This document shows, in pieces, positions 51,933 through 59,897 of a stretch of DNA of 64,000 nucleotides. The stretch is from DASUPK01 sp963744105 (lineage in GTDB: Bacteria > Actinomycetota > Thermoleophilia > Solirubrobacterales > 70-9). A program made the position numbers and the translations under genes. The stretch is from the NCBI GenBank assembly GCA_963744105.1, contig CAVUSJ010000002.1:248001-312000 (forward strand), in the 5' to 3' direction. The notes beneath the pieces were generated by a model. It was not told the DNA's origin. It was given only the letters and a program-made list of their open reading frames with translations, and made no database searches. How positions within the stretch are numbered: position 1 is the stretch's first letter; each line of letters starts with the position of its first letter.

Positions 51933-52951
51933 GCACCGAGCCCGCGTCATCGCTGAACGGATCGCGGCCGCAGACCGCCCAGCCGGCGCGGGCCGCTCAA
52001 TCCGAGCGGATGCCGGACGGCAAGCCCGTCGCCATCGGCGACGCGCCCGTGGGCGGCCAGGCGGTGCTCGAGGGAGTGATGATGCGCGGCGTCTCGACCT
52101 GGTCGGTCGCCTGCCGCAAGCCGGAGGGGGACATCCAGGTCACCTCCGAGCCGATCGTCTCGTGGGCCAAGCGCAGCCGTATCCTGCGCATACCCGTCAT
52201 CCGCGGAGTCGTGGCCCTGGGGGAGTCCCTCAAGATCGGCTTCAAGGCGCTCGCGATCTCGGCCAATGCGCAGCTCGCGGAAGGTGAGGAAGAGGAGGAG
52301 ATCGGCGGCTTCACCTGGGGTCTGACGATCGTGTTCTCGCTGCTCCTGGCCGTCGGGCTGTTCTTCGTCATCCCGGTGGGCGCCACCAGCCTGATCAAGG
52401 ACCAGCTGGGCTCTCCGTTTGTCTTCTGGCTCGTCGAGGGCGTGCTGAGGACCGGGATCTTCATCGGGTACCTGGCCCTGATCAGCAAGCTCCCGGACCT
52501 GCGGCGCGTCTTCCAGTACCACGGCGCCGAGCACAAGACGATCTCGTGCTTCGAGGCGGGGGACGAGCTCGTGCCGACCAGGGCCGCCGAGTACTCGCGC
52601 CTCCACCCGCGCTGCGGAACCAGCTTCCTGCTGATCGTGATGGTGCTGGCGATCTTCGTCTTCGCCCCGATCGGGCTGCCCGCCTGGTACTGGCTCGTCG
52701 CCTCCCGCATCCTCGGCATCCCCCTTATCGCCGGCCTCTCCTACGAGGTGATCAAGTGGGCCGGCAAGCACCGCAACAAGCGGTGGGTGCGCGCCGTGAT
52801 GTGGCCCGGGCTGATGCTCCAGAACCTGACGACCCGCGAGCCGGACCACGACCAGCTCGAGGTGGCTATCCGCTCGCTCCAGGCCGTCCTCGCCGTCGAG
52901 GATCCCTACGAGGAAAAGAAGCGCAACGAGGCGATCGAAATCGTCGCGTAG
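51929..52951 (+). CDS. DUF1385 family membrane protein
   Basis: 340 aa from TTG 51929 overlapping the rpmE stop (TTGA). The family core is GGQAVLEGVMMRGVSTWSVACRKPEGDI, RIPVIRGVVALGESLKIGFKAL, EHKTISCFEAGDELV and RLHPRCGTSFLLIVMVLAIFVF, with about four membrane helices. The family is typically encoded between rpmE and prfA; its function is unknown. Confidence 0.93.
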   Translation: MSTEPASSLNGSRPQTAQPARAAQSERMPDGKPVAIGDAPVGGQAVLEGVMMRGVSTWSVACRKPEGDIQVTSEPIVSWAKRSRILRIPVIRGVVALGESLKIGFKALAISANAQLAEGEEEEEIGGFTWGLTIVFSLLLAVGLFFVIPVGATSLIKDQLGSPFVFWLVEGVLRTGIFIGYLALISKLPDLRRVFQYHGAEHKTISCFEAGDELVPTRAAEYSRLHPRCGTSFLLIVMVLAIFVFAPIGLPAWYWLVASRILGIPLIAGLSYEVIKWAGKHRNKRWVRAVMWPGLMLQNLTTREPDHDQLEVAIRSLQAVLAVEDPYEEKKRNEAIEIVA

Positions 52952-52989
52952 CTAAGAGGCCTCTCACCCCGCGCTTACCGGCGGTTCAG
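52952..52989 (+). promoter_or_regulatory. 38-bp regulatory box, copy 1 (upstream of ferredoxin)
   Basis: CTAAGAG-N2-CTCTCA-N6-GCTTAC-N-GG-N2-GTTCA; it matches the copy at 55366 in 28 of 38 positions. Units with TCA/TTA cores recur every 11 bp (CTCTCACCCCG, CGCTTACCGGC, GGTTCAGTTGC), the arrangement bound by OmpR/PhoB-type regulators. It ends 14 bp before the ferredoxin ATG. Confidence 0.65.
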
Positions 52990-53003
52990 TTGCGCCGCCG
53001 ACC

Positions 53004-53219
53004 ATGGCGGCTGTGAGGCTCAAGGTTCACATCGACGGCGAGGCGTGCCTCGCCTATGGCGACTGCGCGGAGCTCGCTCCCGAGGCCTTCGAGGTTGACG
53101 ACACCGCCCATCTGGTCGGCAGCGCGCCGCTTCGGAAGATGGTGGATGCGGCCCGGGCCTGCCCCTCGGCGGCGATCACCCTGATCAACGCCGAGACAGG
53201 CGAGCAGATCGCGCCCTAG
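53004..53219 (+). CDS. Small [3Fe-4S]-type ferredoxin
   Basis: 71 aa. Cys pattern ACLAYGDCAELAPEAFEVDD and AARACPSAAITL: C-x5-C...CP, three ligands, as in the 3Fe-4S ferredoxins that serve actinobacterial cytochromes P450 or other oxygenases. No such partner is in the window. It is preceded by a copy of the box also found upstream of the OmpR-type regulator and apbE, suggesting common control. Confidence 0.9.
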   Translation: MAAVRLKVHIDGEACLAYGDCAELAPEAFEVDDTAHLVGSAPLRKMVDAARACPSAAITLINAETGEQIAP

Positions 53220-54652
53220 GGCCTGTAGCCCGGGATCCGGAAGCGGACCGTCGCGCCCTGACCGGGCGTGGAGATGGCGCTGATCGTGCCGCCATGGGCC
53301 TCGACGATCGCCCGAGCGATCGCGAGACCGAGCCCACTGCCGCCCTCGGCCCGGCTGCGGCCCTCGTCGGTCCGGTGGAAGCGGTCGAAGATGCGTCCGA
53401 GCTGATCGGGCTCGATCCCGGTCCCGTCATCACGGACGGCGAACACCGCCGACCCGTTCTCGGAGGCGATCGAGATGTCTATGTGCCCGTCCCGGCCGGT
53501 GTGCCTCACGGCGTTGGTGACGAGGTTCCGCAGCACCTGGGCGAGCCGGTCGGGGTCGGCCTGGAGCTCGCCGTGGAGGGTCGACTCGACGCTGTAATGG
53601 CGTGATCCGAGCAGCGGCAGGTCCCGGCGCAGGTCCTCGACGAAGTCATCGAGCGGTACCCGCCGCGGCTGCACGAGCCCTCCGCGCTCGGCCTTCGCGA
53701 GGGTCAGCATGTCATCGGTCAGCCGCTCCATCCGGCGGACCTCACGCATCAGCTCCTCGGCGTCCGCCCGGACCTCCTCGCGGTCGCCGGAGTGATGGGC
53801 AAGCTGCTCGATCCGCCCCCGCAGGACCGTGAGCGGGCTGCGCAGCTCGTGCGACGCGTCGGAGACGAAGTCGCGCTGCAGCCGGAACCCCTCCTCCAGC
53901 CGGTCCATCATGTGGTTGAACGAGTCGGCGAGCACGCCGACCTCGTCCTCGCCGCTGTAGTCGATCCGATGAGTGAGGTCACCCGAGTCGACCGCCGACG
54001 CAACGGCGGCCATGCGGCGGAGGGGCCGCGTGATCAGGTTCGCGAGCCAGATCGCGATCGCCACCGAGAGCAGGAGGGCCCCCAGGCCGACTGCGATGAA
54101 GCGGTTGCGCAGCGATTGGAGCGCCTGGTCGACCGAGGTGAGGGGATCCGCCACACGGAAGGTCCCGACCCTCGCCCCGTTGACGACGACCGGCTGGGTC
54201 AGGACCCGGAGCTTCCCGGTCTCGTCCGTCGAGATCGTCGTCAGGCCGTCCCCGGCGGAGACGATGCCGCCCGCGCCGGCCTCGCCGCTCTCGCTGTTCC
54301 CGACGTGCGATTCGGCGAGCTCCTCATTGACGATCCTCGCCTGGTTCGTCACGGGCGGGAGTCCCACGGGCGAGATCAGATAGATGCGCGCCTCCGGGTG
54401 GTAGCGCTGGCCGGCGACGAAGCGATCGCTCGCCCTTCCCAGCGACGCCGGATCGGTGACCCTGGCGGGGGCCAGCACCCGCTGCTGGAACTCCACGTAC
54501 TGCTCGTTCAGCTCCCGGTCGATGCGGCTCCGGAGGTTCGCCGCGGTGGTCTCATGGAGCGCGAAGAAGCTCGCGGCCACCGCGGCCATGCTGACCGCCG
54601 AGATCGCCAGCACCAGCCGCAGCCGGATGCCGCGCGGAACCCACCTACGCAT
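53216..54652 (-). CDS. Membrane sensor histidine kinase (OmpR-partner type)
   Basis: 478 aa. TM1 (LRLVLAISAVSMAAVAASFFAL, about 8-30), an extracytoplasmic sensor (about 31-180), TM2 (FIAVGLGALLLSVAIAIWLANLI, about 188-210), HAMP, HisKA with His in FVSDASHELRSPLTVLRG, and HATPase (NLVTNAVRHTG; VRDDGTGIEPDQL; GGSGLGLAIA). It overlaps the regulator gene by 8 bp, so the two are co-translated. Its extracytoplasmic signal is unknown; target genes may include the ferredoxin and apbE operon. Confidence 0.95.
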   Translation of the reverse strand: MRRWVPRGIRLRLVLAISAVSMAAVAASFFALHETTAANLRSRIDRELNEQYVEFQQRVLAPARVTDPASLGRASDRFVAGQRYHPEARIYLISPVGLPPVTNQARIVNEELAESHVGNSESGEAGAGGIVSAGDGLTTISTDETGKLRVLTQPVVVNGARVGTFRVADPLTSVDQALQSLRNRFIAVGLGALLLSVAIAIWLANLITRPLRRMAAVASAVDSGDLTHRIDYSGEDEVGVLADSFNHMMDRLEEGFRLQRDFVSDASHELRSPLTVLRGRIEQLAHHSGDREEVRADAEELMREVRRMERLTDDMLTLAKAERGGLVQPRRVPLDDFVEDLRRDLPLLGSRHYSVESTLHGELQADPDRLAQVLRNLVTNAVRHTGRDGHIDISIASENGSAVFAVRDDGTGIEPDQLGRIFDRFHRTDEGRSRAEGGSGLGLAIARAIVEAHGGTISAISTPGQGATVRFRIPGYRP

Positions 54653-55322
54653 CGGCGCTCACCAGCCGATAGCCGGCAGAGCGAACGGTCTGGATCGGGG
54701 CCTCACCGTCCTTCTCGGCGAGCTTGCGGCGCAGATAGCCGATGTAGACGTCGAGGACATTGGTCCCGGGGTCGTAGTCGTAACCCCAGACCGCGTTCAG
54801 GATCTGGGCGCGGGAGAGGACCTGGTCCGGGTGGCGCATCAGGTAGGCGAGCAGCTCGAACTCGCGGGCGGTCAGCTTGACGGCGTGGCCATCGCGCTCC
54901 ACCTCGCGGGTCCGGAAGTCGAGGCTGATCCCTCCGACCTCGAGTGAGGTCGCGTTGACCTGGCCGGGCTGCCGCAGATGCGCCCTGATGCGCGCCAGCA
55001 GCTCGGCGAAGGCGAACGGCTTGGTCAGGTAATCGCTGGCCCCGAGATCGAGGCCGGCGACCACGTCGTCGGTTTCGGCCAGTGCGGTCAGCATGATCAC
55101 CGGCAGCACCTCGTCCTGCTCGCGGATCTCCCTGATCACGTCGAGCCCGCTCATCTTCGGGAGGAGCACGTCGAGGATGACCAGGGCGTAGTCGCCGGTA
55201 CGGGCCAGCGCGAGGCCCTCCTCGCCGTCGTAAGCACAGGAGACGGAATAGCCCTCGGCCTCGAGCCCGCGCTGGACGAACTCGGCGATGGGACGTTCGT
55301 CCTCGACCACCAGGATGCGCAT
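54645..55322 (-). CDS. OmpR/PhoB-family response regulator
   Basis: 225 aa from ATG 55322 (MRILVVEDERPIAEFVQRGL). Receiver with acidic pocket ED, phospho-acceptor Asp in YALVILDVLLPKMSG and Lys in YLTKPFAFAEL. The winged-helix DNA-binding domain is TAREFELLAYLMRHPDQVLSRAQILNAVWGYDYDPGTNVLDVYIGYLRRKL. It lies upstream of its kinase gene. A 38-bp direct-repeat box starts 44 bp before the start, suggesting autoregulation. Confidence 0.96.
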   Translation of the reverse strand: MRILVVEDERPIAEFVQRGLEAEGYSVSCAYDGEEGLALARTGDYALVILDVLLPKMSGLDVIREIREQDEVLPVIMLTALAETDDVVAGLDLGASDYLTKPFAFAELLARIRAHLRQPGQVNATSLEVGGISLDFRTREVERDGHAVKLTAREFELLAYLMRHPDQVLSRAQILNAVWGYDYDPGTNVLDVYIGYLRRKLAEKDGEAPIQTVRSAGYRLVSADA

Positions 55323-55365
55323 GGCGGCAATGCTAGGCGGGCGCAAGAATGCGGGCCGAGATCTT

Positions 55366-55403
55366 CTAAGAGAACTCTCATCCGAGGCTTACTGGTTGTT
55401 CAT
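55366..55403. promoter_or_regulatory. 38-bp regulatory box, copy 2 (between regulator and apbE)
   Basis: Matches copy 1 at 52952 in 28 of 38 positions; 11-bp units CTCTCATCCGA, GGCTTACTGGT and TGTTCATGGCC. It lies 24 bp before the apbE start and 44 bp before the divergent OmpR-type regulator start. Confidence 0.65.
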
Positions 55404-55426
55404 GGCCCTGACCGACTATCCGGTAC

Positions 55427-56416
55427 GTGATCTCGACCGGCGAGCAGCCCTACGTGGAGTGCGACCGCGGCTTCAAGCTGTTCGGCTCCCACGTGCGTGT
55501 CCTGATCGGCCCTCCCGTGCGGGCCGGACTTCCCTCGCCCGAGGCGATGGCGATCCAGATCGAGTTCTTCCTCCGCCTCCTGCACCGCAAGCTGACCCGC
55601 TTCGACCAGGGCAGCGAGCTCTCCGCGCTCAACTCCGAGCCGGGCGAGCGGTGCTCGGTCAGCCCGACGCTCGCCGTCGCGGTCGACGCCGCCCTCTGGG
55701 CCGCGCGCCGCTCCGGCGGCCTCGTCGACCCGACGCTGGTGGGCGAGCTCGAGGACGTCGGCTATGCCACCTCGCGGGCCGATCTCCCAGTGGAGAGCAT
55801 CGCCGACGCGCTCGCGATGGCCCCTGAGCGTGCCCCCGCCGCACCCCGGCCCGACTCCCGCTGGAGCGCGATCACGGTTGACTCCGTCGCCGGAGTGGTG
55901 AGGCGGCCGTCCGGAATCCGGATCGACACCGGCGGCTGCGGCAAGGGGCTCGCGGCCGACCTGGCCGCGGACCGTCTTGGCGGATACGCGGCTTTCGTCG
56001 TCGACGCCGGTGGGGACCTCCGGCTCGGAGGCGAGCAACCGCCCGAGCGCCTCGTCCGCATCGACCATCCGCTCGAGGACCGCCCGGCGCACGAGCTCAA
56101 GCTCGACCGTGGCGCGGTGGCGACGAGCGGGATCAGGACCCGTCTCTGGCGCAACGACGAAGGCTTTGCACACCATCTGCTCGATCCCTCGACCGGGCGT
56201 CCCGCCTGGACCGGCCTGATCCAGGCGAGCTCGCTCGGCGCCACCGCGCTGGAGGCGGAGACGCTCGCCAAGATGGCCTTCCTCGCGGGCCCCGAGCGAG
56301 CCCGCGAGATCCTCGCCGAGCAGGGCGGACTGATGGTGCTCGACGACGGCACGGTCGAGCTTTGCGGCGCGCTCGTGCAGCGCTCGAGCGATCCCTCCGA
56401 GGCGGTGGCGGCGTGA
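55427..56416 (+). CDS. apbE: FAD:protein FMN transferase
   Basis: 329 aa from GTG 55427. ApbE signatures: RFDQGSELSALNSEPGE, IDTGGCGKGLAADLAADRL (FAD/metal site), AFVVDAGGDLRLGG, ATSG and HHLLDPSTGRPA. It attaches FMN to Thr/Ser of target flavoproteins, outside the membrane in most bacteria. No signal peptide is seen, so location is unclear. It overlaps the ferric-reductase-like gene downstream. Confidence 0.92.
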   Translation: MISTGEQPYVECDRGFKLFGSHVRVLIGPPVRAGLPSPEAMAIQIEFFLRLLHRKLTRFDQGSELSALNSEPGERCSVSPTLAVAVDAALWAARRSGGLVDPTLVGELEDVGYATSRADLPVESIADALAMAPERAPAAPRPDSRWSAITVDSVAGVVRRPSGIRIDTGGCGKGLAADLAADRLGGYAAFVVDAGGDLRLGGEQPPERLVRIDHPLEDRPAHELKLDRGAVATSGIRTRLWRNDEGFAHHLLDPSTGRPAWTGLIQASSLGATALEAETLAKMAFLAGPERAREILAEQGGLMVLDDGTVELCGALVQRSSDPSEAVAA

Positions 56417-57054
56417 ACTCCTACACCGACCCCGGGCAGCACATCTTCTGGATCGCCAGCCGCGCCTTCGGCGTCGTCGCCCTCGTGCTCACCGCGGTCT
56501 CGATCGGCATGGGCCTCGCGATGGCGATGCGCTCGGCCAAGGGCCCGGGGGCCATGGCCCGCCTGCGACAGGCCCACGAGGCGACCGCCCTCACGGCGCT
56601 GATCTTCATCGCCGCGCATGGGCTGACGCTGCTGGGCGACACCTACCTGCGGCCTGGCCTCTCCGGCATCGCCATCCCGTTCGTCATTCAGCACAGGCCC
56701 CTCTGGACCGGACTGGGAATCGTCGGCGGCTGGTTGGCGGCGCTGCTGGGGCTGAGCTTCTACGTGCGGCGCTGGGTCGGCCCCGGGCTCTGGCGGAAGA
56801 TGCATCGCTGGACGCTCGCCGTCTACGTGCTCGCGGTTATCCACACCCTCGGTGCCGGAACCGACGCCCGGTCGTTCTGGCTCCTGGTGATCCTGATCGC
56901 GACGGTCGCGCCGCTGGCCGTGATGGCCGCCGTCCGCCTCCTGCCGAGCGATGAGCCCGCCAGGGGACGGCCGCGACGCAGGATCCCGCTCCCCTCGGAG
57001 CAGCTCTCCCAGCCCGCCACCGCAAGCTCATACGACTACGAGGTGATCCGATGA
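56413..57054 (+). CDS. Ferric reductase-like transmembrane protein
   Basis: 213 aa from GTG 56413, overlapping the apbE stop. Five or six membrane helices; His residues in LRQAHEATALTALIFIAAHGLTLL and KMHRWTLAVYVLAVIHTLGAG are positioned to bind haem as in the ferric-reductase/MsrQ/YedZ membrane domain. No FAD/NAD domain is fused. With apbE, this suggests transmembrane electron transfer to an extracytoplasmic acceptor. Confidence 0.88.
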   Translation: MNSYTDPGQHIFWIASRAFGVVALVLTAVSIGMGLAMAMRSAKGPGAMARLRQAHEATALTALIFIAAHGLTLLGDTYLRPGLSGIAIPFVIQHRPLWTGLGIVGGWLAALLGLSFYVRRWVGPGLWRKMHRWTLAVYVLAVIHTLGAGTDARSFWLLVILIATVAPLAVMAAVRLLPSDEPARGRPRRRIPLPSEQLSQPATASSYDYEVIR

Positions 57055-57485
57055 CCCCCGACCGCCGATACCCGGAGCGAATCCCACAGCGGAGGGCCGC
57101 GCGTGACGCCCGCGTGTCGCAGCGGCGCCGCTACTCCTCGGGCAGGCCGCTGCAGTCGACGAAGGCGGTGACGGTGAAACTCGCGATGCTCGCCGTCATC
57201 CCGACCCTCGCGATCGGGGGTCTGATCGCCGCGCAGATGGCCTCCGGCAAGGACCCGGCCCTGGGCCCGAAGGCAGCCAAGCGCGCTAAGAAGAGCTCCG
57301 CCACCGGTTCGAGCGGCTCCTCGAGCAGCGGCGCCGCGGCCGATCCTTACTCGCAGTCCTACGGCGGCGACGGCTACTACGGCTCCTCGAGCGGCTATTC
57401 GTCGGGGTCGGGCGGCTACTACTCGGGCTCGGGCTACTCGACCCAGCAGTCCGCGCCGGCGCCGGTCACCAGCAGCACCTCCTAG
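57051..57485 (+). CDS. Membrane-anchored Ser/Gly/Tyr-rich protein
   Basis: 144 aa, ATG overlapping the previous stop (ATGA). An Arg-rich cytoplasmic N-terminus (about 1-40), one membrane helix (LAMLAVIPTLAIGGLIAAQM) and a low-complexity extracytoplasmic tail rich in Ser, Gly and Tyr (YGGDGYYGSSSGYSSGSGGYY). It lacks an FMN-binding domain and a clear flavinylation motif. Its conserved coupling to apbE and the ferric reductase suggests an accessory role; function unknown. Confidence 0.75.
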   Translation: MTPDRRYPERIPQRRAARDARVSQRRRYSSGRPLQSTKAVTVKLAMLAVIPTLAIGGLIAAQMASGKDPALGPKAAKRAKKSSATGSSGSSSSGAAADPYSQSYGGDGYYGSSSGYSSGSGGYYSGSGYSTQQSAPAPVTSSTS

Positions 57486-58825
57486 CCGGCGACGGTCAGC
57501 ACGCCCAGCGCGAGCACCGACGCTGCGATCAGCGCCAGCGCCACTCCGGTGACGATCCGGCCGCCCGTCCCGAGCGCCTCGTCCCCCATCAGGTCGGGGT
57601 CCGCCGCCAGCCTCCGCATGAACGGCAGCATCACGAGCAGCAGGACGGCGTTGAGCGCCTGAGAGAGGAAGAGGATCTGGATCAGCGGGGCGCCGGGGAT
57701 CAGGATGAGCACGATCGCGATCGTCACGACGACGCCGAAGCTCAGATAGAAGAGGGGAGCCTCCTGGAAGGTGTCGTCGATGTCCGCCGGCCTCCCCGAT
57801 GCCTCAGCCACCGAGTAGGCGGTGGATAAGGGCACGACGGCCGCGGCCAGCAGCGCCGCCCCGAGGAACCCGACGCCGAACAGGGTGGACGCCGCCGACC
57901 CCGCGAGCGGCTCGAGCGCCTTCGCCGCGTCCTTCGCGTCGTTGACGTCGATGCCGTTCACGTGCAGGGTCGCCGCGCAGGCGATCACCACGAAGAACCC
58001 GATCACACCGGTGAGCACAGCCCCGACGACGACGTCGACGTTCTCGAATCTGAGCTCCTTCAGGGGGATGTGCTTGTCCGCCGCGTACGACTGGATGAAG
58101 ACGAGGCCCCAGGGGGCGAGCGTCGTGCCGACGGTTGCGACCGCCACCAGGACCGCATCCCTGGTCAGGGGCATGTGGGGGACGACAAGGCCCTTCGCGG
58201 CGGCTCCCCAGTCGGGGTGGGCCAGGATGCCCGAGGCGACGTAGGTGACGAACACCGCGCTGAGGATGAGCAGCACGTGCTCCACGCGATTGAAGGAGCC
58301 GCGGAGAACGAGCGCGGAGACCGCGATGCCGGCGATCGGAACCGACAGGTAGCGGCTGATCCCGCCGAGTAGCTCGAGACTGGCGGCCACGCCCGCGAAC
58401 TCCGCACAGAGCGTGCCGGTGTTCGCGATCAGCAGCGCGGCGAGGACGATCCGGGCATCGCGCGGGCTCCGGTGCTCCCGCAGGAGGGTGAGCAGCCCCC
58501 GGCCGGTCACCACGCCCATCCGAGCGCCGACCAGGTGGTAGACGATCAGGGCGGCCGTCGAGACGGCCAGGACCCAGAGCATCTCGTAGCCGTACTTCGC
58601 GCCCAGGATCGAGTAGGTCGTAATCCCGGCCGGGTCGTCGTCCGAGAGGCCCGCCAGGACGCCGGGTCCCACCACGGCGAAGAGGGTGGCCGCGTAGCCC
58701 GCCGTGAGCAGCGCCGGCCGGTGACGCAGGAGCCGTGCGTGGAGGTGGCGGCCCGGGCGGCCGCGCGGGTGCTCGCGGTGAAGAGCAGTGGCTGAGTCGG
58801 GTCGGTGCGCGACAATCGGGAGCAT
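57482..58825 (-). CDS. Nramp-like divalent metal transporter
   Basis: 447 aa, about eleven membrane helices. The Nramp motif region reads AVVGPGVLAGLSDDDPAGITTYSI; canonical Nramps have DPGN, whereas DPAG-type sequences occur in the NRAMP-related (Mg-transporting) branch, so the substrate may be Mg2+ or Mn2+. The only canonical start before the first helix is ATG 58825, whose codon overlaps the prfA ATG on the other strand by two bases; a CTG start nearer helix 1 is possible. Confidence 0.88.
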   Translation of the reverse strand: MLPIVAHRPDSATALHREHPRGRPGRHLHARLLRHRPALLTAGYAATLFAVVGPGVLAGLSDDDPAGITTYSILGAKYGYEMLWVLAVSTAALIVYHLVGARMGVVTGRGLLTLLREHRSPRDARIVLAALLIANTGTLCAEFAGVAASLELLGGISRYLSVPIAGIAVSALVLRGSFNRVEHVLLILSAVFVTYVASGILAHPDWGAAAKGLVVPHMPLTRDAVLVAVATVGTTLAPWGLVFIQSYAADKHIPLKELRFENVDVVVGAVLTGVIGFFVVIACAATLHVNGIDVNDAKDAAKALEPLAGSAASTLFGVGFLGAALLAAAVVPLSTAYSVAEASGRPADIDDTFQEAPLFYLSFGVVVTIAIVLILIPGAPLIQILFLSQALNAVLLLVMLPFMRRLAADPDLMGDEALGTGGRIVTGVALALIAASVLALGVLTVAG

Positions 58826-59897
58826 GATCGATGCACTGGTCGACCAGATCGAGAGCCGCTACGCGGAGCTCGAGCGGCAGATGTCGGATCCCGAGCTGCA
58901 CTCGGACCGCGAGCGTGCGGCCGAAGTCGGGCGCGAGTACCGCGAGCTGCAGGGCGCGCACGAGCTCGCCCGCCAGTGGCTGACCCTGAAGGACGATCTC
59001 GAGGGCGCCCGCGAGCTGCTCGCGGAGGACGGCGACGACCCGGAGCTCAGGAAGGTGGTCGAGGAGGCGCCCGCCCGGCTCGAGGAGCTCTCCGAGGAGA
59101 TCCGCCTGGCGATGGTCGAGCGCGACCCGAACGACGACAAGAACGTGATCGTCGAGATTCGCGCCGGGACCGGGGGAGACGAGGCGGCCCTCTTCGCCGG
59201 CGACCTCTTCAAGATGCTGACCCGCTATGCGGAGCGCCGCGGCTATTCGGTCGAGGTTCTCTCGCAGTCGGCCGCCGAAGTGGGCGGCTTCAAGGAGGTC
59301 ACCTTCGCCGTCAAGGGAGACGCGGCGTACTCCGTCTTCAAGTACGAGGGCGGGACGCACCGGGTCCAGCGGGTGCCGAAGACCGAGTCCCAGGGGCGGA
59401 TCCACACCTCCACCGCGACCGTCGCGGTGCTCCCGGAGGCCGAGGAGGTCGACGTCCAGGTCGATCCCAACGACCTCCAGATCGACGTCTACCGCTCCTC
59501 GGGGCCGGGAGGGCAGTCCGTGAACACGACCGACTCCGCCGTCCGGATCACCCACAAGCCGACCGGCCTGGTGGTGGCGATGCAGGACGAGAAGTCGCAG
59601 CACCAGAACCGCGACAAGGCGATGCGAGTCCTCCGGGCCCGGCTGCTCGAGCGCGAGATCGAGGAGCAGCAGAAGGAGATCGCATCGGAGCGCCGCGCCC
59701 AGGTCGGCTCGGGCGAGCGCTCCGAGAAGATCCGGACCTACAACTTCCCGCAGGACCGGATCACCGACCACCGGGTGAAAGTGACCGCGAGCGGGGTGGA
59801 CCGCGTTCTCGGCGGCGAGCTCGACGAATTCACGGACGCCCTGTCGGCGGAGGAGAAGCGCCGCCGGCTCGAGGCCCAGACGGCGGAGACGGCCTGA
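58824..59897 (+). CDS. prfA: Peptide chain release factor 1
   Basis: 357 aa from ATG 58824. It carries the GGQ peptidyl-hydrolysis loop in YRSSGPGGQSVNTTDSAVRITH and the codon-recognition region of RF1 (the PxT-type stretch in the middle, VPKTESQGRIHTS). It reads UAG and UAA stop codons. It overlaps the divergent Nramp gene start by two bases and runs into prmC, whose product methylates its GGQ glutamine. Confidence 0.97.
   Translation: MIDALVDQIESRYAELERQMSDPELHSDRERAAEVGREYRELQGAHELARQWLTLKDDLEGARELLAEDGDDPELRKVVEEAPARLEELSEEIRLAMVERDPNDDKNVIVEIRAGTGGDEAALFAGDLFKMLTRYAERRGYSVEVLSQSAAEVGGFKEVTFAVKGDAAYSVFKYEGGTHRVQRVPKTESQGRIHTSTATVAVLPEAEEVDVQVDPNDLQIDVYRSSGPGGQSVNTTDSAVRITHKPTGLVVAMQDEKSQHQNRDKAMRVLRARLLEREIEEQQKEIASERRAQVGSGERSEKIRTYNFPQDRITDHRVKVTASGVDRVLGGELDEFTDALSAEEKRRRLEAQTAETA

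Noticed and set aside
51711..51950. Coding sequence antisense to rpmE
   Set aside because: rpmE is a highly conserved ribosomal protein gene; the antisense frame has no family resemblance.
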